A DNA stretch of 64,000 nucleotides from NCBI GenBank assembly GCA_963691705.1, contig OY829537.1, forward strand, positions 61,666,304 through 61,730,303, written 5' to 3'. Numbering within the stretch: position 1 is the first letter of the stretch; each line of letters opens with the position of its first letter. The position numbers and the translations under genes are program-made. Shown in pieces: positions 34,958-45,701 of the stretch. The notes below the pieces were generated by a model. That model saw only the letters and a program-made list of their open reading frames with translations. It had not been told where the DNA came from and did not search any database. This stretch comes from Viola odorata. Lineage: Eukaryota > Streptophyta > Magnoliopsida > Malpighiales > Violaceae.

Positions 34958-37198
34958 TCATGGGCCCTCGCGAGCATCGCGATCACCATTCCTTCGCTTT
35001 TCTCCAGAAGAAGGAAGATCTCTCTCACCTTCGCCCAAATCCTTCAGTCTCTTAGAAGCGTAATCGGTCAGCACTGACGAGTCAACAGTTCCCTGGTGAT
35101 AGAGACTCATAAATTCAGCAATACAAATATCCATGGTCTTGTTCTTCCACCAGGATATCTTTGAAGGCACTTTGGCCAAATCCGCATCACGAGATGCTAT
35201 CTCTTCGCGAAGGAAGATATTCTTTCTGTCAGCTACCACCAATTTCGCCTCCAGAAGGTCTATCTTAGCCTTCCCTTTTGATCTTTCTCGAGCAAGCTCA
35301 GCGCGACAGTCGTCCAACTCCGCCCGGGTCCGCTCTTGAAGCTGCGACAGCTCCGTTACCTTCCCTAAAGCAGCATCTAGTTCTCCCTTTAAATCAAGAG
35401 AAGGTCGAACCTTGTCACAATGATCCTCGAAAAAGTAGTTTAACTCGCGGAAGCAGGCCAGCATGTCAGTCAGAAGACGCGAATGGCGTACGTTGGGAGG
35501 ACGCCGCAAGAACTCTTCTTTGTCCTTCGAAGAAGTAAACATTTTCCCCACTATCGGGCCCACTGGTTCCTCTCGCGATGACTGGTCCGATACCCCTAAA
35601 GCACGAAGACCGTCGGTACCAAGGGAAGACAAGTCCAGTTGATAAGCAATGGGGCCTTGAAGACCTTGAGGGGAAAGATTGCCGATATAAGGAGGAGAGC
35701 AATTTTTTGCAGAATCACCAATGCCCGAAATCGAAGAAAGAAACAAGGGCTGAGGCTTCCGTGGGGAAGGAGCGATGGGATTCGGAGTTGGTAAACTCAC
35801 ATCTGGAATAAAGGAGCGAATAGGGGAGCTAGGACCGCCAGACACCAAGGGAGAGCCCACCGCTGCCGAAGCCTCGTTAACCTTGGGAGGAATGGCAGAG
35901 GGCACCTCGATAACGTCCGTCACTGGCAAGGGACCCGTAACGTGCGAGGCGTCAACCTCCTCGGAAGGAACCCCATTGATTTCCTCCACAGAAGGAACTA
36001 GTGGGTCAGATTTCTCTTTGCGAACTCTTTTTACGAGACGCTCCGTTTCGGCAGCAATCTCTTCGCTATCGTCCTCGGTTGACTCCGCCGAAGGATCACT
36101 TTTTCTGGACCTAAGTTTCATCCGTTGAGCAGGGGTGGCATGACGCAGCTCGGAACCAGTATCCATGCTTCCGCTATCACTGTCAACCTCTTCCCTCACG
36201 GGATTACTTGGGGCCACACCCTCACCGGAGCTAGTAGCCAATTCTCAAGGAAACGAGAAGGTCGGGCAGATGTGTTGCGTGTCGCGACGGTTTTGTTTCT
36301 CCTTCCTCACGGCGGAATAGGCGGACGACTAGAGCCTTCAGGTGGAGGAGAAGGAGGTAATGTCTGAAGCGGCACCACGTTTAGAGGAACGTCCCTTTCC
36401 TCGGAGGATCGACCCTCAGCGTTACCTGCCGATAAAATATTTTAAAATGACAAGAAAGTCGAAGCGATAAGGCGATAAAAGAAAAGACTCACCAACGACA
36501 CATTCTGACAGAGGCCTGAACCGAGCAAATTCCCGCATGCGGAAAGGCCCTTCTATTTCTAATAAGGCGTTAACATGGGATACATCCATACTAGACAACA
36601 CATCTGGTTCTCGCCAAGCGGCACTAGTAATTTTTCGGTTGAAACCACCGCGCCAAAACCGAGAGGGCAGGCGAAGGGTGAAGAAGCCATTTTTCCAGTT
36701 GTCCACGTTCTCTTCGAAACCTTGAAAATTCCGCCAGAAAAACCGAACAAGAGCACCATTCCATCTTGGGGTAATATCCACTAAGCAGTTATGGCACCTC
36801 AAGGTGAAAAATGTGCGGAATAGATCGAGCAATGGAGCGAAAATATGCTTCATCTCACACGAGCGAAGAAAGGCGTAAAGCCCGCACCAGGAAGGCGGAG
36901 TTATTTGAACAGGATTGAAATCGTAGTGGTCTAGCAGTTTCAACAGAGAAGTATGAAGCGGAAGACGAAACCCGTAGGTAAACATCTTGAAATAAACCAA
37001 CCGGAACGTCCCCCACATGGCATCAGTAAGCCGAGTATCCTTTAATGGGACAAAGGGGCGATATCCCGTGGGAAAAGTGATACCGTTCTCCTCTAACTCA
37101 GCCCTCAAAACCTCATTACAATCAAAAATACTACGAGCTCTCCTGACTTCGGGATCTAAAGGATTTTCGATAATTGCAGAAGGCCTAGCGCAAGACAT
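34958..37198 (-). CDS. antisense gene B of the Tat element, paralogue of gene A, three exons
   Basis: The exons I infer are 37198-36493, 36425-36311 and 36230-34958, with introns of 67 and 80 nt (GTGAGT...GGCAG and GTGAGG...ACTAG). Phases agree at both joins, giving 697 codons. ATG 37198 (MSCARPSAIIENP) is preferred over an upstream open extension. Exon 1 carries the same domain as gene A, diverged: MFTYGFRLPLHTSLLKLLD, VQITPPSWCGLYAFLRSCE, NWKNGFFTLRLPS, FWRGGFN. Exon 2 is a short Pro-rich linker. Exon 3 is acidic and Ser-rich with a basic LVKRVRKEK stretch, then a coiled coil at about 35190-35400 (LGKVTELSQLQERTRAELDD and following). Exon number and domain order match gene A, so the pair arose by tandem duplication. 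Function is unknown. Confidence 0.75.
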
Positions 37199-37661
37199 AA
37201 TGGAAGGGAAAGTAAAGCTATGGCAATAGAGAAACAAAATACCTGGAGCAGAGAACCAGTGAATCGGCCGCCGGCACCGGCGAAGCAATTGCAGTAAAAT
37301 CCCTCGAGAAGAAAGAAGCACAGATGAAAGGAAATACGAAGAATTTCGAAATATTTGAAGAAAATACTAAAAGAGAAGAGTAAACTCCTTATAAAGGTTA
37401 AACCTAAAAAAGGAACAGCCTGTGAAAACAAAACACGTGCAGAAGGGAAAAGGACGTGTGGACAGTCATTAATGTCTTTTGGGAGAAGGCAGTTGCTGAC
37501 TAAAAACCGAAAGGCGGTTGCGTCAAGCGAAAAGCCTACTCCCGCGATAATCCTGAAAACATGAAGAAAGAAAAGCGGCAGAAGAGCGAAAAGAAATAAG
37601 AACGTCATTTTATTATTTGGGAAAGCCATACGACATCTACAAAGAGGCATGGTATGCCCAA

Positions 37662-38093
37662 CTATTCGCCATCGGACCAGGAGATGCCATAGCAGTAGAC
37701 CACGTCGTCATCGTCCTCATCCAAAAGCGATGGATCTTCGCCAGCGAAAGGGAAGGGTTCCTCAACCTTCTCTCCCACGCGAGTGGATGATCGACCCGAC
37801 TCCTCCTTGACAGACGGCGACACCGCTTTAACAGCTGAGCAGGCGGAAGGAGCCCTTGGCGGTGACTCGTCAGGAGGGAAAGATGTTTCTCTCCCCTTCG
37901 AAGAGAAAGAAGCAAGAGAATCGAAGAATGACTTAGATGCCTTCGCAGCATCTTTCCTCCGCCTCTTGCGGCACCGTCGGCGAGCAGGTGGCCTCCAGGG
38001 AGGCGACGGAGGAGGATTATCCGAATCAGGAGAAGTCGGAGGAGTTGGTGGAGAATCTCGGGCGAACGTATCTAAAAAATGAGAATAAGCCAT
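37662..38093 (-). CDS. antisense ORF C of the Tat element, Pro- and charge-rich
   Basis: A 143-residue frame from ATG 38093 (MAYSHFLDTFARDSPPTPP). It has a Pro-rich N-terminus, a very basic RRRCRKRRRKDAAK segment that could be a nuclear signal, a Ser-rich middle, and an acidic tail (LLDEDDDDVVYCYG). No known domain. It lies directly upstream of gene B on the same strand and could be its own gene or part of a longer spliced unit. Composition bias lowers my confidence. Confidence 0.4.
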   Translation of the reverse strand: MAYSHFLDTFARDSPPTPPTSPDSDNPPPSPPWRPPARRRCRKRRRKDAAKASKSFFDSLASFSSKGRETSFPPDESPPRAPSACSAVKAVSPSVKEESGRSSTRVGEKVEEPFPFAGEDPSLLDEDDDDVVYCYGISWSDGE

Positions 38094-38559
38094 GAGATCA
38101 CAGAATATTAATAAAGGAAAAAGCAACAAGGGGACGAAGAATAACGAAGGGGAAAAGATCCCTTAAATAGCCAGAAATTTGGGAAGAAAGGATCTTTGAT
38201 CTTCTAACCCGACTCTTGAAAGAAGACACGTGTACAGCCTGAAGTGCAGATATGGATTTATAGTCACGCCTGTTGAGATTTTCCTCTGATCGAGGAAAAC
38301 CGCAAAATCGCCCAATTAGTTGCCAGGACAACCGAGGCATAGATTTAATGTTGAACAACCAATCAGAAAACCGCCCAGTGGCTGAACAGTTTTCAGTTGG
38401 GCTAAGAATATCTCCTAGAAAGACAAAGGGCGCATTAAAGAAGAAGAACAGTTGCAAAACGGCGTATTAAAACTAGTTTATTTATTATGGCCTAGGGGCC
38501 GGAAAGTACATTTACATGCCAGGAAGAAAAGAGAAAAGGCCCAAAGGGAGCCATCGCTA

Positions 38560-38921
38560 TCAGGCATCAGAGCCAGCATCCTCAGGCACTTCGGGAAGGT
38601 CTCTCAGAGAATCCATGACCAGGATCAGATCATGGGAGGTGGCTCTCATTCCCTTCAGACAGCACCCCAGCATATCCTTGCGCTGCTGCAGCATGGCGAT
38701 TACCACTTGAATCCGAGCGATGAAACACTTTCCAGAGGGCTGAAATCCTCCAGAGATGTAGCTCCCAGCCTGGAATGAAGAGGGGTCAACATTCCTTGCA
38801 GCTCCAGGATGTCCTCAGAGGTCTTGACCAATATGTTCTCCAGGAACCCGACATCCCCATCATTGAGGTTCTTGAGAGAATGGCCCTTGGAAAGGAGAAA
38901 ATTCTTAGTCAAATTATCCAT
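38560..38921 (-). pseudogene. antisense ORF D of the Tat element, probably one frameshift
   Basis: The first block from ATG 38921 (MDNLTKNFLLSKGHSLKNL ... LVKTSEDILELQG) stops at 38700. The text continues in another frame from about 38780 to the stop at 38560-38562 (GGFQPSGKCFIARIQVVIAM, LQQRKDMLGCCLKGMRATSH). The two blocks together would give about 120 residues of helical character. Either a small frameshift or an unrecognised splice joins them. Family unknown. Confidence 0.35.
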
Positions 38922-39900
38922 GATGTAAATTGCTAGAGATGAGGAGAACGTGGGTGGAGAAAGTTCCCCAATTTATAGGCCCCGCGAGAGAGGCCTTGGA
39001 AAGAACAAAGAGGTCCTCAAAAGGCGAGCTGTCTCGTCACCCCTAAGGACTGATAAGCCTAAAGCGGAATCAAAGGTTGATACTCGTATGCCATCCGCGA
39101 CATGAATGTTCGAAAGGATGCAAGATGAAATATGGAAAAATGCCAAAAGGCACGATATCACGGGTAGCCATTACGTAAAAGCCATATGGTTACCGGTATC
39201 CACAGTGTAAGGCCGCGTTGATGTCGCAGGTAGCCCTAGATGCGCAAAACCTCGTCGACATCGCAGGCATCTGGTGGTATAAAGCCGCGCTAATCGTAGG
39301 CAGCTGATGGCGTAAAGCCGCGATGATATCGTTGTTTCCTTAAAGCAAAAAAGGAAAACGGGGCCCGCGTGACCTCAAACCCCTGTAAGTACAAAAGTTT
39401 ATTAACTTCTCTATAAATACCTATCTCCTCCGTGTGTTTGCAGTACACTTGAAAGGATGATGGACTCGGAATGAATGCAAATCCACGACCTGACCTGGTT
39501 GCCGTCTTTAGCGGTATCGCAAGTGACCCATCAACAGCCCTTTCTATGGCAAGAATAAAGTTGAGACTCCGTAAGCCCTGACAAGAGGCCAAACAAACTA
39601 ACATCGCTGGGCGAAAGCAATGCCCTTATGATCACGAGTGTAATAGCAGCATCTCTCGTGGACCTCTTACCGCCTTAGAAAAGCAGGTCTCTGGATAAGA
39701 ATGGCGGACGGAATTCGTTTGTTCACTAAAAAGCTTCAGAACTAAGTTCTAGCTCATCACTCAACGCGGTTAACATCGAGCAGACAGAGAAATTCAGAGA
39801 TCCTGCAGACATATCGCCCCACGAAAGAACAAGTTTCGTCTAAGATTTCAGACATGGACAACCCTTGGTAAACACTCGGGCTCGTTTTCAGTTGGGCTTA
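38922..39900. other. non-coding 3' part of the Tat element
   Basis: A short imperfect repeat around TAAAGCCGCG and TCGCAGGCA at about 39205-39335. I found no ORF with support and no strong polypurine tract directly before the 3' LTR. Confidence 0.5.
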
Positions 39901-40439
39901 TGATAACAATCAAGACAGCCCTAACGGTGCTACCTCACTTGAGGCTCCCACAGAGACGATTTCCTATAAGACCTGTAAGATATCTTCATATCGCCCGAGA
40001 ATCAGAGAAGGATTCCTAGGATGGTCGACATCAGTGGGGGGGGGGGGGGGGGGGGGGGGGGACTCACGCGACTCTACACGCACGGCACCATCCCATCCTA
40101 GGGACCCACGAGCTTATCGCTCCCGGCAGCCCGTACGATATCGCTCATGACGTCATCTGTCGGTATCGCTTGTGACGTCACCATCTGACATCGCCTGGAT
40201 TGTTATCGCCAGGTATCGCCGAACAGGCCTATAAATACCCCCACTTTTCCAATCTGAAGGTAAGATCGAGATCACTAAGACGAACCTCTGTTATTTTTGA
40301 AACCCGAACTGACTTAAGCATCGGAGTGTCTACGCCGGAGCCCCCCCTCCGGCGCTTTGCAGGTACATCCGACACCGACCGCCACCGTTCCGATCAGGCA
40401 CGACTCCAAATCTTACAAGATCAACATAGAATCTTATCA
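39901..40439 (+). repeat. Tat 3' LTR
   Basis: TGATAACAATCAAG to AATCTTATCA. The same elements as the 5' LTR are present: G run of 26 (40036-40061), TGACGTCA boxes (40147-40156, 40172-40181) and TATAAATA (40230-40237). It has an 11-bp duplication (ATCGCCAGGT region) that the 5' LTR lacks. Confidence 0.92.
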
Positions 40440-40444
40440 TCCTT

Positions 40445-41413
40445 GCTCTTCTATTTCTTGTAACTAACAAGTTAGCTTTGTGGCTATGATTTTTTGCAGG
40501 TTAAGAACGTGACAAATGACATAACCTTCATATTATAGTCCTTGAAAATTATAGCAATGTAATCTTCTTTACAGGAGGATAGTAAATATGTTTGAATTAT
40601 ATCACCAGGGTAAAAAATCACACCGGTGGCCAATGTACGTAATAATCTTCCTCGAATAATAGAAGATAGACTTGAATTATACCACCCGGTGAAAAATCAC
40701 ATCGAGGTTAAGGTATAATGTAATCTTCATTAAAACAAATGAATTATTTACCCTAAAGTATAACACTTTATTTAATCTAGTCTATAAATTATAAAATTAT
40801 AAAATTATTTAATCAGGTCCTTAAATTATAACACTTAGTTTAATTTAATTTCTGTACCGACTGAGGGTGATGACGTAGTGATTGTGCCCATGTGGCACAT
40901 GCCATATAACATGCCATGATTTTTTGATTTATTTTCTCAAACTTAAAAAAGATTTTTAAAAAATCTGCAATTTAAAAAATGTATCATAAATTTTTTAAAA
41001 ATTAAAAAATGTACCAAAACTTTAAAAAAGAATCTGAAACATAAAAAAAAGGAAAAATTCTAGAAAAACTTTAAAAATTAAATACTAAAAAAATAACACA
41101 TACAAAAAAGTGTAAAAAAAATGGGAACTAAAACTAGAGAGAAGGGAACAAGTTTTTTTTTCTTAGAATAATGCTAGTATGAAGGGACAAATATGTAATT
41201 TAAGAAAGAAACTAACTTTCCCTGTATCAAGGAATCACTGTCCCCACCCCTTAGTCAAGGAATCACTTTCCTCCATTTTTTGGAAAGTCAAAAGGGTCAA
41301 GGAAAGTTGGATTCCAGGGAGAGTGATTCCTTGTCGCAACCAAACGCAATAAATCTCAGAATCTCAAATTCCCGAGTCACTTTCCTTCCTAATTCCGCCA
41401 ACCAAACGGTACC
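40445..41413. other. right part of the Harbinger-like element
   Basis: AT-rich, no ORF. A degenerate repeat (GAATTATA-CACC-GGTGAAAAATCACA) occurs at about 40595 and 40672, and poly-A-rich text runs from 40935 to 41140. It is the continuation of 24196-24485 across the Tat insertion. Confidence 0.6.
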
Positions 41414-41416
41414 TAA

Positions 41417-42860
41417 AGTTTCTTATGGCACCATTGAACAAAAGAGAACTTGTATTGAGGATTTAGAACAACTCCTAGTCATTATCTCAGAAAAATTATC
41501 TCAATATTTATCTAATTTACCATACATGGTTGATGCCATAATTCTCATGTACTCATCATCACTTTCCATTTCCTGTTTTATTGTCAAACAAATTGAAAAC
41601 ACAGCAGGATAATATAGATAAGCTGTTGGGTAATTGGTGTTTGAAAACAAATAGGTTGTACCATAAAAAGTTCCCAAGAACTTACATATCTTTTCTACTT
41701 CATCTCATTCACCCTTAGATGGACAATGAATGTAATTTGAGTCACTTAACTTCATATGCATAAAAGCAATACGATAATATAATAAAAGTGAAATTCCATC
41801 TAATAGATACATTTTGCCTTAAACCCCGTTTAGCATTTAGTGAGCTATGAGCAACACACTCCAAAAATCTTTTGTTTCCTACCTTGAGACCCCTTGACAT
41901 ACTTAACACTTTCTCGATTTTTTTTGGACAAACAGGTCTATTTTTGCAAACCATCTTGCAATATTAAATTAAGAATGTAAGCACAACAACGCATATATGA
42001 AGATATTCTCCACCAAGCAGTCAAGTTAGTCTTCAACAAATCAACACATGTGTCATTTGCAAAAGCATTGTCTAATGTGATTGACATTACTCTTTTTTGT
42101 ATCTTCCAATTCTTTAAGAATGTTGTTATTTTGGAACACAAAGAAATACTGTTGCAAAGAGGAGGAATGAAGTAAAAATTCAAAATTCTTTTCTAGATGT
42201 GCCAATTTTTATCAATAAAGTGTGTTGTCAAACATATATATATATATATATATATATAACCATATGTTGTTAAAGAAGATCGACAATCGAGTCAAACTAA
42301 TTTTACCAGGTGTTTCATCTAGCATGATTTGTATCCTATCACTTTCCTTACTATACACCTTAAGACAATTAGACTTGTATGTATTCCTACTCATTATATG
42401 CAAATCTTTACGCAAGTAAAGTAACAAATCTCTAATTCCTACCTATTCAACGAATCGAAAAGGGAGATCATGCATAGTCACAGTTGCTGCAACTAAATCT
42501 CTAAATTTATCATGATCAAAATTATCATTGGGCGCAAAAGGAGTACCTTGACTTGCATCCCCATATCTATGACATCTTTCCATATGTCGTTTCATGCTTT
42601 TAGTGCCATGACTACCTCCATAAATGTATGCAGTACTGCATTTTTTAGATTTGGCCTTTATCTTGACCAAGTGACACGGGCTCAAAATATTGCCATACAA
42701 TTGAAGTGAGCCTTATTTTTTTGTACTCGAAACCTCAAACTTCAAGGCAGTTGCTTTTAACTGAACCATGACATCGCCTTCATTTTTAAAAATTTCATCC
42801 ATACCCGCAGTCAAACCACCATTGCTCAGACTCAAAAGATTTATCCATCATCTACTCAAC
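41417..42860 (-). pseudogene. N-terminal and central part of the split hAT transposase
   Basis: On the - strand from about 42860: a degenerate start (MMDKSFESEQWW) and a BED-type finger at about 42560-42650 (CSTAYIYGGSHGTKSMKRHMERCH) with DLPFRFVE after it. Then come SRNTYKSNCLKVYSKES and LDETPGKISLT at about 42300, the catalytic-region SITLDNAFANDTCVDLL and YMRCCAYILNLILQDGL at about 41945-42090, and VSIRWNFTFIIL near 41790. It ends KFSFVQWCHKKL at 41417. Multiple stops and a TA microsatellite (42231-42259) interrupt it. Confidence 0.82.
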
Positions 42861-43799
42861 TGCAAAAGTGTAGAAGAAAATTTTAAGTAACGATATGGTA
42901 GGAAACACATGCAAAATACAGGAACATTATGACAATTCTATCAATAGAGTAACAGAATCATGCCCTGGAATCAAGGTGAGTTGAAAAGCATTGGCTATAG
43001 CAGCATCAAAACTAGTACGTGCAGGATAATCAAATAATCAGCAACATATAAGTGCATATATTCAGGAGAAAAAGTTGCAAGTAAGATGTACTCCTCTCAT
43101 GTTAAACAATATTGTAATTCACATTCCTATTCTTAGAACATTTAAGCAAAATTTACAGAAAATTAAAGGCAAACTGTGTAAGAAGGTTAATGATGTGAAG
43201 CTTATGCAGTCTGTTTTCCTTGCATGTTCTTGTTTAGCTCTTATAGAACTTATCCTATGCCTATGCATATTGGAATGCTCTACTTCTATCCACGATGCTT
43301 AATAAATTAGTATTTCTGTTATACATTTCCTATTTCTCTGTTATATGTTTACTTTCCAATGGTTAATTAATTACATTTCTTTTCTGTGAAATTTACTTAA
43401 ATAAACAATAAACCATAACAAGTAATTTAAGAAGTGGTAAGCCATAATCCATAATCTCCCTATTGAAATGAATCAATTAAATGACAATCCATAAATATAA
43501 AAGGTTGACAGTTGGTAGTTAGTATTCCATGTCTTACCTCGTGAGCATGGGCGCACAGATCGTCTTACGACGCACGTATGGTGAACTTAATCAATTGAGA
43601 CCAAATATGTTGTCCAACTGAAGAATAAGGACCGAGTCTCAAGAATCTCAAAGTCCATAATGTACGTTTCTGTTGAAATTTCCATGGTGGTTGCTCAAGG
43701 AAAATTCTTCTTTGTGCTCTTAAGTTTTTCGATCTATGTACAAGATTAGATTGGATTTTTGGCTGCATTCTTTTTATCCGGTGGGAGGATCCTCTTTGT
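42861..43799. other. intergenic or upstream LINE-derived DNA
   Basis: No ORF with support. 43590-43800 may already belong to the LINE fragment but is too decayed for a firm call. Confidence 0.4.
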
Positions 43800-45127
43800 G
43801 GCACCATCTCTGTCACCTTTGGTCAAACTTCCGAGGGTATATAGCGTGGTCAGTTGGTAATAGGAATGACACCTCCTTCTAGTTTAACAAGTGGGCGGAT
43901 GATCTTGTTTTATACGACCTTCTTGACCCTCAAAATCGAACTCATGTTAAGGTGCTTGATTATAGTTCTTGGTTGGTTGAAGACAATAATAGTAGTGACA
44001 ACCGTGCCTGGCTTGATCAAATTCTCACTCTTTTGCCCCATGATGCTGTAACCCTCATTCAATTGCTGCTGCCAAAGCCTTCTCTTGAGCTTGAGTCAGA
44101 TTCTCCAATACAGTTAGGAGATCCTTTATGTGAATTTTCTTGGTGGGCAATTTAGATCACAAATGGAAACATTGCTAGTCTTGGCTCGGCCTGCAACCCA
44201 TTAAGACCTTTCTTTGGCTCTACACCCATAGAAAGATTCTTACGAATGAAGAGCGGTATCGTCGTCAAATTGCAGACAGTCCTTTGTGTGAATTATGCAG
44301 CAACAATGTCGAATTTGTGTTGCATGTGCTTCGCGATTGTGACCACAGGAAATTGGTATGGGAGCATTTAGTAGATCTATCAAGTCACAATCTCTTCTTG
44401 TTTCCATATGAGCAGTGGCTATATTCAAATTTTGAGGGTCTCTTCTAAAGGAGACTGACTTTTAACTGAAGTCTTACTTTTGGGTTTGGTTGTTGGCATA
44501 TTTGGCGCTGTAGAAATGAAGCCATTTTCAAGGTTGTTAAACCCTATATTTCAACCAAAACCAATTCTATATGGGCGGAACTGCTTAACAAAAAGATAAG
44601 AGTCGCTTGGAACTGTCCACCGTTAGACTAGGTTGCTATTTACTCCGATGGGGCTTTTCGTGTTGCTTACAAGTTGCCATAGGAGGGGCATTTCGTCATT
44701 ACCACGATAATTGATTAGGTGGATTATTCACAGCTCTCGACGCCTATGACACTTTTTAAAACGGAGTTTTGAGGAATCTATTTGAGTTTGCAAAAAACAT
44801 GGATGCGAGGTTATCATAGAATTATCTTTTAAGTGGATAATAAAATCGTTGTGCAAGTGATTACGAGTTCTTCTCATGTACATCTCTTTCCTATAAACTG
44901 CCGGTAGATACATACAACTCAGAATCTTCTACGACTGACTTGGATTGTCCAAATTCGTCATGTGTTCCGCAAAACTAACTCCATCGCCGATGGTTTAGCT
45001 AGTCTAGCTTTTGAGTCTCCTTTCCTCTATTCTTGGTTCCACTTTGCTCCTCCTTATATTTATTAGCTCATTTTAGTAGATATTTCGAAGTTTCTTTCAT
45101 ATGCGTGTTGTAAAGGCATAACGCTGT
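43800..45127 (+). pseudogene. 3' fragment of a LINE (non-LTR) element: zf-RVT and RNase H regions
   Basis: After a region ending GDPLCEFSWWAI (about 44150), the zf-RVT domain reads FLWLYTHRKILTNEERYRRQ and a cysteine/histidine finger SPLCELCSNNVEFVLHVLRD at about 44205-44345. A C-terminal RNase H follows: VAIYSDGAFR near 44635 and IRHVFRKTNSIADGLASLA at about 44955-45010. Stops and frame changes are frequent. It is 5' truncated, as most LINE copies are. A-rich text at 45127 or the A run at 45204-45221 may be the tail. Confidence 0.75.
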
Positions 45128-45356
45128 AAAAAAGAAAATGGCCTTTCTTGTTCCTCCTGCTGCCTGCCAAAATATCTCCAGGCTATTCGCATTTCGAGGA
45201 ACCAAAAAAAAAAAAAAAAAACAAACCGGATCCGTAAAACTCTCTTTTCTTCTGTCCAACGCTTCTTCCCTGTTTTGGTTTCCTAATCATATTGACAAAA
45301 TAAACCTTTTTCTTCTTCAATGATAAAAAAGAAGAGGGATAACAACATTATTATTA

Positions 45357-45701
45357 GAGTAATGCTATTCTGGTCACTGAATCATACCACCGAAACAGGC
45401 CGACTGACGTGGCAACCGCCACATCAGTTAATTACAAAATTGCCATTAATGGCATTAATGCCATTAATTCAACCCATTCGTTCCCGATTGAGCAATTCTC
45501 CCTTTCTAGGTTTTCTTCCTCTCCTTCCTACCACAGCAAAGCTCTCCACGGAGCGACCGTAAGGGATTTGGTGGTCATTTGGATTTGAGGTTTATGGTCT
45601 TATTTGGTTAGTTGACGGGTCGGGATTTGGTGGTGGTTTTGGGGCTGGATTTGTGACTGCTATTGGGCAGAGTTTGGAGCTGGATTTCGGGGCTGTTTTT
45701 G
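45357..45701 (+). repeat. left terminal inverted repeat of the MULE
   Basis: Starts GAGTAATGCTATTCTGG. It contains an internal palindrome around GCCATTAATGGCATTAATG. The last coding bases of the transposase (to 45592) lie inside it. Confidence 0.92.

Larger units (their letters stand above)
24486..40439 (+). mobile_element. Tat-lineage Ty3/gypsy retrotransposon, about 16 kb
   Basis: LTRs at 24486-25006 and 39901-40439 are flanked by a perfect 5-bp duplication TCCTT (24481-24485 and 40440-40444). Sense gag-pol runs from about 25092 to 30870. It carries a second, archaeal-type RNase H between the normal RNase H and the integrase, the mark of the Tat clade (Ogre/Retand relatives). Downstream lies about 9 kb with tandem repeats and antisense genes. 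By eye the LTRs differ by roughly a dozen substitutions plus length changes in G and C runs and an 11-bp repeat, so insertion was fairly recent. The sense coding part is nonetheless inactivated. Confidence 0.92.
24196..41413. mobile_element. PIF/Harbinger-like non-autonomous element, interrupted by the Tat retrotransposon
   Basis: The termini are GGTAGAGTTTGGTT at 24196 and AACCAAACGGTACC ending at 41413: 14-bp inverted repeats with two mismatches and the GTTTGGTT core common in PIF/Harbinger and Tourist elements. The right 3-bp flank is TAA (41414-41416). The left is AAA (24193-24195), one change from the TAA/TTA duplication expected. Without the retrotransposon the element is about 1.26 kb (24196-24485 plus 40445-41413) and shows no transposase ORF. 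Internal motifs include repeated AGTGATTC/GAATCACT segments near both ends. Confidence 0.7.
23560..42860 (-). mobile_element. old hAT transposon split by a nested insertion
   Basis: The 5' two thirds of a hAT transposase (BED finger to the RWN region) lie at 41417-42860 and the C-terminal part at 23560-24192, both on the - strand. The gap is filled by the Harbinger-like element at 24196-41413. The break falls within one conserved hAT segment, and the coding text on either side is continuous across it once the insertion and one copy of its 3-bp target are discounted. Borders are coding limits; terminal repeats were not established. Confidence 0.82.

Noticed and set aside
42212..42427. Possible separate small ORF with a YIYIYIY stretch
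   Set aside because: The first part is hAT transposase text and the tail is a TA microsatellite.
45204..45221. A run of 18 A taken as a certain LINE poly(A) tail
   Set aside because: It lies about 80 bp beyond another A-rich site and no target duplication was found, so the exact LINE end is left open.
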